A program made the translations under genes and the position numbers. From Haematobia irritans (lineage: Eukaryota > Arthropoda > Insecta > Diptera > Muscidae), in NCBI RefSeq assembly GCF_050003625.1, contig NC_134400.1, positions 43,944,557-44,008,556 on the forward strand: 64,000 bases of DNA, read 5' to 3'. The notes beneath the pieces are model-generated. The model searched no databases. It was not told the DNA's origin and worked only from the letters and a program-made list of their open reading frames with translations. Below, piece by piece: positions 1-12,300 of the stretch. How positions within the stretch are numbered: position 1 is the stretch's first letter; the number at the start of each line of letters is the position of its first letter.

Positions 1-1206
1 CCGATATGGACCAATTCCTACATGGTTGTTGGATACCATATACTAACACCACGTACCAAATTTCAACAGGATCGGATGAATTTTGCTCCTCTATGAGGCT
101 CCGGATGTCAAATCTGGGCATCGGCTTATATGGGGGCCATATATAATTATGGACCGATATGGACGAATTTTGGCATGGTTGTTAGAGATAATATACTAAC
201 ACCACGTACCAAATTTCAATCGGATCGGATGACTTTTGCTCCTCTAAGGGGCTCCGGAGTTCAAATCTGGGGATCGGTTTATATGGGGGCTATAAATAAT
301 TATGGGCCGATGTGGACCAATTTTTGCATGGTCATTAGAGAACATATACCAACATCATGTACCAAATTTCAGCCGGATCGGATGAAATTTGCTTCTCTTA
401 GAGGCTCCCCAAGCCAAATCGGAGGATCGGTTTATATGGAAGCTATATACAATTATGGACCGATATGGACCAATTTCCGCATGGTTGTTAGAGACCATAT
501 ACTAACACCATGTACCAAATTTCAGCCGGATCTGATGAAATTTGCTTCTCTTAGAGCAATCGCAAGCCAAATTTGGGGGTCCTTTTATATGGGGGCTATA
601 TGTAATTATGGACCGATATGGACCAATTTCTGCATGGTTGTTAGAGACAATATACTAACACCATGTACCAAATTTCAGCCAGATCGGATAAAATTTGGTT
701 TTCTTAGAGGCTCCGCAAGCCAACTCGGGGGATCGGTTTATATGGGGGCTATATACAATTATGGACCGATATGGACCAATTTCTGCATGGTAGTTAGAGA
801 CCATATACTAACACCATGTACCAAATTTCAGCCGGATCTGATGAAATTTGCTTCTCTTAGAGCAATCGCAAGCCAAATTTGGGGGTCCGTTTATATGGGG
901 GCTATACGTAAAAGTGGACCGATATGGCCCGTTTGCAATACCATCCGAGATACATCAATAACAACTACTTGTGCCAAGTTTCAAGTCGATAGCTTGTTTC
1001 GTTCGGAAGCTAGCGTGATTTCAACAGACGGACGGACGGACAGACGGACAGACGGACAGACGGACGGACGGACATGCTCAGATCGACTCAGAATTTCACC
1101 ACGACCCAGAATATATATACTTTATGGGGTCTTAGAGCAATATTTCGATGTGTTACAAACGGAGTGACAAAGTTAATATACCCCCATCCTATGGTGGAGG
1201 TTATAC
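1..1206 (+). repeat. Family A interspersed repeat, 3' part (A1)
   Basis: The copy is cut by the window start. It holds tandem 153-bp units, each carrying a TATATGGGGGCTATA-type motif and a GGACCGATATGGACC-type motif. These are followed by the unique GTAAAAGTGGACCG module, a GACG/GACA microsatellite at about 1024-1073, the conserved ATCGACTCAGAATTTCACC core with its TATATATACTTTATGGGGTC flank, and the terminal TATACCCCCATCC...GGAGG stem near 1178-1206. The 345-codon open frame at 130-1167 consists of this repeat read in threes and is not taken as a gene. Confidence 0.85.
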
Positions 1207-2674
1207 CCTCCACCATAGGACTTCACCCCTATGGAGGCCAAAATTTGTGTTAACATCTCAACTACTTCAAATTTGCTGGAAGCTATATGAAGTAGATAAT
1301 TTTTTTACTTCTACAAAATCTCTAGAATTAAAATTTAAATCGGCTAACGCTATCCAGTTAATTGGAGGAAACTTCCACTGAAAATGGGTCTAAAATATGT
1401 AACAGTCTACCATATTTCCCCAACTCTGGTGTACGTATATATGGGAGCTATGTTATATATAATCTGAACCGATTTTGACTAAATTTGACATGTATAGTTA
1501 TGTTAGAATAACAATTCTGCTATCTATGCGAAATTTCATGTAAATGGGAGTATAACTTTGGCCCCCTGGTCATATGAGTGCAAATCGGACGGATGATATA
1601 TATGGGAACCATATCTAAATCTGAACCGATTTCAACCAAATTTGGCACAATTACCGATACTACTAAAGTACTCCTTGTGCAAAATTTGAAGCAAGTCACG
1701 GCAAAACCCTGGATTTTGAGGCCATATAAGTTCAAATCGGACGAAAGATATATATGGGAGCTATATCCAAATGTGAATCGATTTTGACCATATTTGGCAC
1801 ATACAATAGTATCGTTAAAAGTACCGCTTGTGCAAAATTTGAAGTAAATCAGGGCAAAACTCTGGCTTTTGAGACCATATAAGTCCAAATCGGGCGAAAG
1901 ATATATATGTGAGTTATATCTAAATCTGAACCGATTTTAACAAAATTTGACACACTTAACGATACTATTAAACGTACAACTTGTGCAAAATTTGAAGCAA
2001 ATCACGGCAAAACTCTGGCTTTTGTGGCCATATAAGTTCAAATCGGAAAGATATATATGGGAGCTATATCTAAATTTGAACCGATTTCAATCAAATTTAC
2101 CAAGCATTGGTAGAATGTCAATTCTATCCTCTGTGCAAAATTTCACGAAGATCGGTAGTAAACTTTGGCCTCTGTGGTCATATGAGTCTAAATCGGACGA
2201 AAGATATATATGAGAGCTATATCTAAATCTGAACCGATTTGGCTGATATTTTGCAAGATTTGCGAGATTCATAAAATATTTGGATGTACGGTATTTCAAG
2301 AAAATCAGTTAATAAACACGCTAACTATGACCAAATCGGAGATAAATATATATGGCAGCTATATCTAAATCTGAACCGATTTTTTCCAAAACCAATAGCG
2401 ATTGTCTCTGTCCCAAGAAACGGCCCTATGCCAAATTTGAGGACGATCGGACTTAAATTGCGAGCTGTACTTTGTGCACAAAATTACATATACAGACAGA
2501 CGGACGGACGGACAGACAGACAGACAGACGGACATCGCTAAATCGACTCAGAATTTAATTCTAAGCCGATCGGTATACTAAAAGATGGATCTATGACCAC
2601 TATTTCTTGGCGTTACATACAAATGCACAAACTTATTATACCCTGTACCACAGTAGTGGAGAAGGGTATAAAAA
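1207..2674 (+). repeat. Family B interspersed repeat (B2), head diverged
   Basis: Contains 150-153-bp units of the type GAAAGATATATATGGGAGC followed by TATATCTAAATCTGAACCG; successive unit starts at 1747 and 1900 lie 153 bp apart. A CAGA/GACG microsatellite at about 2491-2534 is followed by an ATCGACTCAGAATTTAATTC core and a terminal hairpin built on ACCACAGTAGTGG and GGGTATA, ending near 2674. The usual AACAAGTAAGG head is not recognisable. A piece of head-proximal sequence (ATTTAAATCGGCTAACGC) is present near 1335. Confidence 0.8.
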
Positions 2675-4073
2675 TGAACTACAAATTGATTAAAATGGTA
2701 ATTATGTAGAACCAATGATTTTGTTCTTTATTTTTAGTTAATTTTTCCTTTTCTAGAAGGATGGATTTCGTAAATGGTACTTAAAAAATGTCAGTAAATG
2801 TTCGTTAATTTAATTAATCTCAAAATATGGAATACAATTTAGTTCATTAGTTCACGTTAATTTTTACTTAACCATAGAAAATATGTTTAACATTGGTAGA
2901 AATTTCGTGCATCATAATAAAACATCAAAATCAAATCATTTAGAAAATATAGTTATGAATTTTTATAAAATTGAACTGACTGATATGAGAACATTTTGTA
3001 ATATGTGTAAGTAAAAATTTCGTTTCTGACACGAAAAACTGACCAAATCTTTGTAATTTCAAAATATATAAGAGTACACCACTTTAAGTAAAATTTTTAA
3101 AATTAGTAGATTTTGATAGCGTCTACTTAAAATTTTAATTTTAAATAGATGCGTGCCTGCAACAGAGGTCAAAATAATAATTATTGTGAAATTTTCATAA
3201 AATTCGTGAAGTTTGAACTAACTGGACAAAAGAGCGATTAACTAAATGTAAGTTCAAAACTTGTCATAAATTACGAACTATTGTGTAATAATGTATAAAT
3301 CAAAACAAAAAATTCATTTAACCATTATTGTAAACTTTTAGTTATTATAATGAATCGATTTCGAAAATTTTCCACAAAAATTCTTAAATTTATGGAAATT
3401 ACCCCAACAAGTCCTCAACTCAAAAATTCCGTTCCCATCCACAAAAAAATATCCTCAATTTGGTAGGAAATTCCCATTAATGACAACTGGTGTTATGGAA
3501 TGTCCCATATACTATTATCCATTGTCTACGGATATTAACAAATGCATTCTTCGATGCGTTGGAATGACATATTTGTGAAATATCATCCAAGTAAAATATC
3601 ATCAATTCTGATAATTTAAAGTTCTTCCTTGAAGCCATATCACAAATATTAAACCACTATCATAATTCATTTTACCACTATCATAACCAAACTCATGAAT
3701 ATGGAGATAATCATAAATCTCCCTCTCTGCATCTCTGCATCTCTGGATCAACAGCACAATTATTTAACCAATTTCGTTTACTCACCCGCTCATACTCACT
3801 CACACACACGCATGCACATGTGGTCATACATAAAATATGGTTTCTGGTGACAATATTAATGGAGAGAAGTTCAAAACGATTTCTTTATGCATTTCAAGGA
3901 TCATCCAACGACATTCACCTATACATTTCTCCATTCATATTTCTCATATGGATGGATGTTGGGGTTAATGCAATTGTATTTTATGATAGAAAATAATGTG
4001 AAAAAGGACTACTACATATCATCCTGCAATATGTCCTTAAATTCATTCACAAAAATCTAGTGTAAAAATTTAG
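2675..4073. other. AT-rich intergenic stretch, no gene seen
   Basis: No open frame of note on either strand and no match to the repeat families of the window. It holds a short CTCTGCAT triplication near 3721-3745 and an ACAC-rich patch near 3793-3815. It looks like single-copy intergenic or intronic sequence. Confidence 0.5.
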
Positions 4074-4163
4074 CAAACTCATATGACAGTTGCTTCATCA
4101 GACCCTATAAAAAAATTAAATTGCTGGGATATAGAAAAAATTAATTTACGCAAACGGACTTTT
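4074..4163 (+). repeat. Left copy of a ~90-bp direct repeat flanking the nested block
   Basis: Starts CAAACTCATATG, passes through TTGCTGGGATATAGAAA and ends AAACGGACTTTT. A diverged copy in the same orientation lies at 17727-17824, just beyond the far end of the satellite. The pair brackets the whole 29-bp array together with everything inserted in it. Confidence 0.6.
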
Positions 4164-4274
4164 ATTTTATGAACATGACACTACGCTTCCATTCAAACTC
4201 CACTTTTTAATTTTTTCGGTAAAAGTGAATTTTGGTCGGTATCAAATAATCGATCAGTCGATTTAAAAATATAT

Positions 4275-4970
4275 AAAAATTTTGCAAAATTTCCTGTAGA
4301 AATGAAATTTGGCAAAATTTCCTATAGAATTGAAATTTTGACAAAATTTCCTATAGAAATGAAATATGGCAAAAATTCCTATAGAATTTAAATTTTGGAA
4401 AAATTTCTTATAGAAATTACTTGTGACAAAATTTCCTATAGAAATGAAATTTTGACAAAATTCCCTATAGAAATGAAATGTTGACAAAATTTCCTATAGA
4501 AAAAAATTTTTGACGAAATTTCCTAAATAAATGCAATATTGACAAAATTTCCTATGGAAAAAAATTATGCCGAAATTTCATAAATAAATGCAATATTGAA
4601 AAAAACTAGAAATGAAATTTGGCAAAATTTCCTAAACAAATTAAATTTTGAGAAAAATATCTATAGAAATGAAATTTTTACAAAATTGTTTATAGAAATT
4701 AAATTTGGACAAAATTTTCTACAGAAATAAAATTTTGAGACAATAACCTATAAAAAAAAAATATTGAAAAAATTTCCTATAACAAAAGGTTGACAAAATT
4801 TACCAAAAAAATAAAATTTAGCAAAATTTCCAAAACAAATGAAATTTTCTTATAGAAATGAAATTTTGGTAAAATTTTCTATAGAAATAAAATTTGGCGA
4901 ACTTTCCTAAACAAATACAATTTTGACACAATTTCTTATGGAAATAAAATTTTAACAAAATTTCCTATAA
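4275..4970 (+). repeat. 29-bp AT satellite array, left segment
   Basis: Degenerate tandem copies of a unit of about 29 bp with the palindromic core TTTCTATAGAAA and a GAAATTTTGACAAAATTTCC arm. The array is cut at 4970 by a family C element and resumes with the same phase at 13053. Short open frames across it (for example 4263-4487, minus) are repeat artefacts. Confidence 0.85.
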
Positions 4971-6337
4971 ACAAGTATATACCGCACTAAGTTCGGCGGG
5001 GCCGAATTTTAAATACCCACCACCATGAACCAAATATTAGAGTTTCCTTTGAAATTTAAGGAGGGCTTGAGGACTTGAGGACACTTCCCGAAGATAAATT
5101 TAAAGATTTCACCTATGAGGACTATATCAGATTCTGGATTTATAAGAACCATTTTTGTTTGAGTTGGAGGCATTACCAAATGGACCGATAAAAACTTAAT
5201 CCGATACACGTTTTTGTGAGCCTAAAATACCAGAATATTTCCAATTTCAGGCAAATCAGAAAAATCAGATAAAAGACGGTTTCTAGAAACCCAAGGAGTT
5301 AAATCGGGAGATCGTTCTTATGGGGGCTATACTAAAATAGGGACCGATACTGACCGGTTTTGACCCGAAAATACCTCTAGCTTTCCAATTTCAGGCAAAT
5401 GACATAAAAATTTCGGATTCTAGAAGCCCAAGAAGTAAAATCGGGAAATCGGTCTATATGGGGGCTATACCAAAATATGGACCGATACTCACCATGTTCG
5501 GCACACCTCTTTATGGTCCTAAAATACCTCTAGATTTCCAATTTCAGACAAATTGGATAAAAACTACGGTTTCTGTAAGCCCAAGACCCCAAATCGGGAG
5601 GTCGTTTTATATGGGGACCATACCAAAACATGGACCGATACTCACAATTTTTGGCACACGTATTTGTGGTCCTACAATACCTCTAAATTTCCAATTTCAG
5701 ATAAATTGAATAAAAACTGCGGTTTCTATAAGCCCAAGAAGTAAAATCGGGAGATCGGTCTATTTGGGGGCTATACCAAAATATGGACCGATACTCACAA
5801 GTTTTGGCGCACGTAGTTGTGGTCCTACAATATCTCTAGATTTCCAATTTCAGGTAAATTGAATAAAAACTGCGGTTTCTATAAGCCCAAGAAGTAAAAT
5901 CGGGAGATCGGTCTATATGGGGGCTATATCAAAACATGGACCGATACTCACCATTTTTGGCACACCTCTTTATGGTCATAAAATACCTCTAGATTTCAAA
6001 TTTCAGGCAAATTGGATAAAAACTATGATTTCTATAAGCCCAAGACCCCAAATCGGGAGGTCGGTTTATATGGGGACTATATCAAAACCTGGACCGATAT
6101 AGCCCATCTTCGAACTTGACCTGCCTGCAGACAAAAGACGAGTTTGTGCAAAATTTCAGCACGATTGCTTCATTATTGAAGACTGTAGCGTGATTAAAAC
6201 AGACAGACGGACAGACGGACATCGTTATATCGTCATATAATTTCTCCCTGATGAAGAATATATATACGTTATATAGTCGGAAATCGATATTTCGATGTGT
6301 TACAAACGGAATGACAAACTTATTATACCCCCGTCAC
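4971..6337 (+). mobile_element. Family C repeat element (C1), main part
   Basis: Head AACAAGTATATACCGCAC with the hairpin TTCGGCGGGGCCGAA at about 4992-5006, then ACCCACCACCATGAACC. The body has 153-bp units (GATCGG-type starts at 5753, 5906 and 6059) carrying CTATATGGGGGCTATA and GGACCGATACTCACC. A GACAGACGGACGG microsatellite lies near 6200-6220, followed by a TATATAGTCGG core and the TTATACCCCCGTCAC stem. A BEL/Pao element interrupts the terminal hairpin at 6337; its last 24 bp beyond the duplicated GTCAC lie at 13029-13052. The empty site in the satellite (CCTATA/GAAATT) shows no target duplication. Confidence 0.85.
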
Positions 6338-6760
6338 TGTTCCCAAAAAAGTAGGTTCGCTATGGCCTGATTAGATTTAAAAACATTGGTTCAATTCAGT
6401 GAAATATTTATTTCGTGACTATCTTTATTGACACAACCAAATGTTTAAATTTCTTTAATAACAAATTAAATTCATTAATTTATATTTTGTAATGGTTCAC
6501 GAATTTTAATAAACTTACTTATTTGGTATCAAAACCATAGACAAATTAAAATTTTATATATTAATACTTAGCGTGTTCTACGCGCAACCAACTTTTTAGA
6601 GAAAAAGAATAATTTTCTGTAACATAAGAATGATGTACAAAGAGAATCGATAAATAAAATCGATAATGTATTCGATAATTATTTGATAAAAATTCGATAG
6701 TTTTAGGGTGTGTTACCACTAGCGATGTTTTATAGTTATGATTGAGATTTGGCGGTTACA
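6338..6760 (-). repeat. 3' LTR of the BEL/Pao element
   Basis: On the plus strand it runs from TGTTCCCAAAAAAGTAGG to GGCGGTTACA. It pairs with 12601-13023 at the same length. Differences seen: T versus C near 6453 and A versus T near 6699 (right-copy positions about 12716 and 12960). The flanking 6761-6765 CCCCC, read as a G-run on the element strand, fits a polypurine-like plus-strand primer. Confidence 0.95.
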
Positions 6761-6800
6761 CCCCCGCGCAGTATGAAAAGAAGTTTTCGCATTCATACTC

Positions 6801-9359
6801 CTAATTGTGAGCCACATCTAAAATCGCCAACTTCACTGCAGGTCGAACTAATAGTCCACCAGATGTTAAAACTTTTGCTTTACGCACTTGACCATCCTTC
6901 GCTAGCATAGTCTCAATTACCTTGCCCCTCGGCCACACGTTTCGTGGATTAGATGGATCGACTACAACGACCAAGTCGCCGACTTCTATAGGTTTAGCCT
7001 TTTCGTGCCACTTCGATCGCCGTGTTAAATTTGGTAAATACTCCTTTACCCATTTTCTCCAGAAATTATCGGCAAACTGTTGTGACATCAACCAATTCTG
7101 TTTTAATGTATGACCACTGTCATCGTACATAGCTAAAGGTTTCATCCCATTCGACGAGCCAAGCAACAAGTGGTTTGGTGTAAGAGATTCTTCATTTTCT
7201 GTGTCTAGAGGAACGTATGTGAGGGGACGGGAATTTACAATATTCTCTACCTCTGCTAACATTCCTCGTAGTGTTTCTTCAGATGGTGTTTTTGTAGGGG
7301 AAATCTTGTACAAAATGTTCTTTACCGATCTCACCATTCTCTCCCATGCGCCACCCATATGTGGTGATGAAGGGGGGATGAAATTCCACTTGGTTACGGA
7401 GGTGGTGAAATTACGTACAAGCTCGTCTTTATTCACCTCTTTTATTGCCTCTCGAAGCTCTTTCTCTGCACTCACGAAATTCGTACCATTGTCGCTGTAG
7501 AACTCCTTAGGTGTACCACGTCTGCATATAAAATTCCGAATGGCTAGCAGACACGAAGACGTATTAAGTGTATTTACTACTTCGATATGGACAGCTCTAA
7601 GAGTTAAGCACGTGAAGAGAGCTCCGTAGCGTTTCTCTTGATGCCGACCAACGGATATCATTAAGGGGCCGAAGTAATCTACTCCGGTGTATGTGAATGG
7701 GCGAGAGAAAGAAGCTAGTCGTGCTGTTGGGAGCTTAGCCATTTGTGGATACGATGGTTTTGTTGTTTTAATTTTGCAGTGTTGGCATAGTTTCGATAAT
7801 TTTTTCACCACAGTTCTTAATTTCGGAATATACCACTGCTGTCTGATTTCATTGACAACGGTTTCATTGTTGCAATGGTGATATTTACTGTGGTAGTGGA
7901 GAATAAGTAAATAAGTGACATAGCTATTTTTGGGCAATATAATTGGATTTTTTGTATTTGCCGACACGAGTGCATTTTCTATTCGTCCGTCCACTCTAAG
8001 TATGTTATCCTCGAGTTTTGGTGTTGCTTTATAAAGAGGGCTTGATTTTGGCAATGTCATGTTGGACTTTAAAGCATATATTTCCTCAGAGTAAAATTCA
8101 TTTTGTGCTTGACGATATAAAACCATTTCAGCTCGTTCCAATTCAGCAGATGTGAATTCACCATAATCTTTTCTCTTTGTTTTAAGAATAAGTATAAATC
8201 TTATGACGTAGGCTACGCACCTTACAGCTCTGGTCCACTTTGAGAAGCGTTTTATATCGATAAATGATGTATTTTCTTCATGTTTGAAAACAACTTGATT
8301 CGTTTCCATAGCCGTAGGTTCTGGAATAAATTCGCTCTTTGGCCATTCACATTCAGATTTTAATAAAAATGGTGGTCCATTAAACCAACGACTTTGCTCA
8401 GTAAGGTCAGGTCGTTTGGCCCATTTAGTGGCTTCATCCGCTACATTGAGTTTACCCGGAATCCAAAACCATTCATTTAGATCAGATGATTCAAGTATTT
8501 CACCTACACGTAAAGCTACAAATTGGTGGTACTTTTTGTTATTGTAGTTTAACCAGCTGATAACCGTCTTTGAGTCCGACCAAAAATATTTTTTCATTAT
8601 TGAAATTGAGTGATTTTCAATAACAAATTTTGCTAATCTGCAACCTATTAGTGCCGCCATTAACTCGAGTCGTGGTATTGAGTTCATTCGCAAAGGAGCT
8701 ACTCGGGTTTTCGAACCCACTATGGAGCAAATTATTTGGTTATTGAACTCAATGCGCAAATAGGCAACTGCTGCGTATCCATTCTCACTCGCGTCGACGA
8801 ATGTATGAAGTTGCAGGTTAGTGTTATTATAGTTACCAAGTGATTTTAGGTAACATCTTGGAATTTTAATGGTTTCTAAGTCTGGAAGATATTGGAGCCA
8901 TTTTCTCCATTTTACCAATTGGTCATCTTTTATGGGTTCATCCCAACTCACACCGCTTCTCCAAATCTCTTGGAGTAATATTTTTAAGTACATAAGGAAA
9001 TTTCCTATAAGGCCTAGAGGGTCAAAAATCGTCATTAGAATTTTTAAAATTTGACGTTTTGTGGCCGGTTTATTCCCCTGGATGACTTCGTTATTTCGTA
9101 TGTGAGGTGATATCTTAAATATGAAAAAGTCATTCTTTGGATTCCAAAATATTCCTAAGACTTTCTCTGTTTGTTCATCTGGACCTATGTCTAGTGGTTT
9201 GTCACTTTCTGAAGAATTTCCTAGACATGAAACTACATCTGGTTTGTTTGAAGTCCAGTCGAAGATTGAAGCCTGCTTGTCTTTGAATATATTGTACCTG
9301 CTTTGCAATCTGAACGGCTTGATCGACGGTATCAGTAGAATAAAGGAAATCGTCCACAT
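6801..9359 (-). CDS. pol: BEL/Pao Pol, downstream part: Pao peptidase-type region, RNase H, integrase
   Basis: Second frame of the polyprotein, 852 codons as an open frame; only the part downstream of about 9,260 is family-like. The first ~33 residues, including the nominal ATG at 9359, read the reverse transcriptase YVDD region out of frame. Residues ~34-180 match the linker known as the Pao retrotransposon peptidase (A17) region. An RNase H fold follows, with likely acidic residues D189, E232, D262 and D308. An integrase zinc-binding segment has histidines at 488-495 and C525/C528. The integrase core shows D561 (GVDYFGPL), D623 (YSDNGTNF) and E673 (GGAWERM). A C-terminal DUF5641-like SH3 segment lies at ~790-850. 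It overlaps the upstream frame by 158 bp. The role is second-strand synthesis, RNA removal and chromosomal integration. It could be expressed only by frameshifting or is simply disabled. Confidence 0.9.
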   Translation of the reverse strand: MWTISFILLIPSIKPFRLQSRYNIFKDKQASIFDWTSNKPDVVSCLGNSSESDKPLDIGPDEQTEKVLGIFWNPKNDFFIFKISPHIRNNEVIQGNKPATKRQILKILMTIFDPLGLIGNFLMYLKILLQEIWRSGVSWDEPIKDDQLVKWRKWLQYLPDLETIKIPRCYLKSLGNYNNTNLQLHTFVDASENGYAAVAYLRIEFNNQIICSIVGSKTRVAPLRMNSIPRLELMAALIGCRLAKFVIENHSISIMKKYFWSDSKTVISWLNYNNKKYHQFVALRVGEILESSDLNEWFWIPGKLNVADEATKWAKRPDLTEQSRWFNGPPFLLKSECEWPKSEFIPEPTAMETNQVVFKHEENTSFIDIKRFSKWTRAVRCVAYVIRFILILKTKRKDYGEFTSAELERAEMVLYRQAQNEFYSEEIYALKSNMTLPKSSPLYKATPKLEDNILRVDGRIENALVSANTKNPIILPKNSYVTYLLILHYHSKYHHCNNETVVNEIRQQWYIPKLRTVVKKLSKLCQHCKIKTTKPSYPQMAKLPTARLASFSRPFTYTGVDYFGPLMISVGRHQEKRYGALFTCLTLRAVHIEVVNTLNTSSCLLAIRNFICRRGTPKEFYSDNGTNFVSAEKELREAIKEVNKDELVRNFTTSVTKWNFIPPSSPHMGGAWERMVRSVKNILYKISPTKTPSEETLRGMLAEVENIVNSRPLTYVPLDTENEESLTPNHLLLGSSNGMKPLAMYDDSGHTLKQNWLMSQQFADNFWRKWVKEYLPNLTRRSKWHEKAKPIEVGDLVVVVDPSNPRNVWPRGKVIETMLAKDGQVRKAKVLTSGGLLVRPAVKLAILDVAHN

Positions 9360-12300
9360 AATGATTTTCTATTACGGCAGAGGAGGCCTCAGGAAGCTTG
9401 TTAATAAATTTGGAAGCGTTTTTATTTTTCACGTACTGTGATATGCAGGGTGCACATGACGCACCGAATATCATTACGTTCATTACATAAATATCAGGTT
9501 CCTTTTCTACGTTACAATTTCGCCACAAAAAACGTTGGACCTGTCTATCTTCATTCCTAATATAAACTTGGTGAAACATCTGCTCTACATCGCCACATAA
9601 TGCAACAGATTTTTCACGAAATTTAAATAAGATGGCTGGTAAAGATGATAAAAAATCTGGTCCTTTGTACAGCATTGTATTTAAAGAAATTCCATTATAT
9701 TTTGCAGCCGCATCCCAAACGATTCTACATTTCCCAGGTTTGTTTTTGTTAAACACTGGGAAAATCGGAAGATACCATACGTTTCCACACGATTCTGAAT
9801 TTTCAATTTTGCTAATAAATCCTTTGTTTATGTAGTCAGAAATAATATCTTGAAAAGTAGAATGAAGAACTTTATCAGCCAAAAGCTTCCTCTCAAGGCA
9901 AACTAGACGTTTCAAGGCCATATCGTAATTGCTAGGTAATTTTATATTGTCATATTGCCATAACAGACATGTTTCATAATGGCCGTCTTCTCTTTGTGTC
10001 GTGTATTTTTCTAAAAGCTGCAGAGCTCGCTCATCGTTTTTGTTCGATGGGATCTTTGAGCAAAATACACCAATATTTTCGATCCTATAAAAATCTTTAA
10101 CCATTTCGTGTAATTTATTATCTCTCTCGCTACAGTCACACATGTGAAAGTTGTAGTGCTGCGCTCTTACATTTTCACAAGGCCCATAAATAGTCCATCC
10201 CAACTTTGTCTTTATACCAATGGGATCATTGCTTTTCCCTCCTTTTGATTTGCTTGAGGTCAAAACATTTATATTGTCCAGCCCAATTAAAACCTTTGGA
10301 ACTGCATTGTTATAACTTTCAACTGGGATCCCTTTAAGATGAGAAAATCTGCTAGAAATTGTCTTATAATCAAGAGATTGTTTCGGCAGTAATAATTCTT
10401 TTACAGAACGAACTTCTAACACAAACTCTTTGGAGTTCCCACCTCTCACACGTATATTTATACGTTGGGAATTATTCTCCATTCGTTTTACATTTGATGT
10501 CCATTTCAAACATAACTGCTCTGGTTCCCCCTTCAAACCCAGTTGATTCAAAATCCCCTCGTCGATGAGTGAAATGGACGAGCCATCATCCAAGAATGCA
10601 AACGTTGAAATATTGTTGTTGTTGTCTCCATAGATAGTTATGGGTACAACTTTGAAGAGAATATTTTGTCGGTGGTTGTTGTGTGTTTGCAAGTTCTCTT
10701 CGATTGCGTTCTCTTGCTCTCTTTCACTGGTATTGTTTTTATTCTCTCTATTCTGAGCCCATTGAACGGTGTTACCTGTATTTGTTTTGGATCCATGTAG
10801 CAAATAATGATGTTTGAATTGACAACTGTCTACATTGCATACCTTTTCTTTGTTATAACAACTACCAGAGTGTTTTCGTAAACAATGCCTACATAGTGCA
10901 AAAACATTCACCATATTCCATCGCTCTTTGCGATCAGCTGACAAAAACTTTTTACAGTTTGGAACATTCTGACATTCTTCGCTGCAAATTATACATTTCT
11001 TTTTGTTTGTTTTGGTGTGGGAGTGAATATGCACATTCCGTTGTTTTCGATTAGAAGAAATGTCAGAACTAACATTGCTTTCATTATTTACTGTACTGGC
11101 CGACAAACCAAGATCAAAAATCCAATTTGAGAACTCGACCAAATTTGCTTTTACATTGTTTTGTTGGAGATATAATTTCTGAGTTCCCCAATGTAGTTGG
11201 TAATAAGGTGGTAGCTTTGACACAAGTTCGTGCATTAGAGTGGTGTTATTTATTTCATCCGTAAGCCCGCAGGCTTCGATGGTAGATAGTAAACCTTTTA
11301 CATGCACGGCGAAATTGGTGATGGTTTCCATTTTATTGGGATTAACTTGTGGCAACGATTTAATTTTATTTTTAAGAGAGAATACAATTTTCTCTGGTTG
11401 CCCGAACAATACTTTTAGAGTAGATATGGCGTGCGGTACACATGTTGGGTGAATTAGAATTTTTTCCACAGACTCCAGAGCACTGCCACGTAATGAACGC
11501 TGTAGTCTGATTAAATTTTCTGCATCGGTGAGGCCACACACAGCTGTTGACCAATCGAATGTAGAGCTGAATAGAGGCCATTCCTCTGGGTTTCCTGAAA
11601 ATATCGGTAGTTCTTTTGGAACAGTTTGGCGTGCATAAAGTTGCTCTTGCGTTAAATTCCGTCGTCGAGGCTGTTGTTGTTGAATATATTCTTGGAAACC
11701 ACGGGCCTGTTCGGGATTTATGAATGACTGATTATTGGTGCCATCGAGGGGCTGTGGGTTGGTGTTTAAATTTATGTTCGCTGTAGATTGCATTGATGTT
11801 GTATTTGGTATAAATTGAAACGGATGAGAGCTATTATGTGTATTATCTTGGTTTAGTAGAGATTGGTGAACGGCAGCTGAAGTTACTGGGTTAAAATTTG
11901 AAGTGTGACGAATGATAGAAGTGTTTGAGATTATGTTCGGAAGATCGTTAATTGGTTCTTGCATTGTTGTATTTTCGGCTATGGGGGTGTTATTTTGGTC
12001 GGGGATATTTTCTTGCAAAATTTCTTGGAAATTGTTTGTGGTTTCTTCGTCTATTTGTTGGAGAATGCTATATTTCCTTTCCAAGTATTCTCTGTCACGC
12101 TTCTCTTTCAGTTGTCTTTCTTCTTCTAGCTTTTTTAGATCAAGCTTCTGTTTAGATGTAAGTGACATGGAAGAAGAAATGGATGAGATGCTTGAATTTC
12201 GAGAACGTTGTTTCTTACTGGAACACAGAGGACATACCCAAGGACTTTCTTGAGGGGTTATTGAATTAGCGCAATGCTCATGGTACGGTTGGCGACATTT

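Noticed and set aside
130..1167. 345-codon open frame
   Set aside because: Made of 51-residue repeats from 153-bp units; the same units are open on both strands elsewhere, so it is not evidence of a gene.
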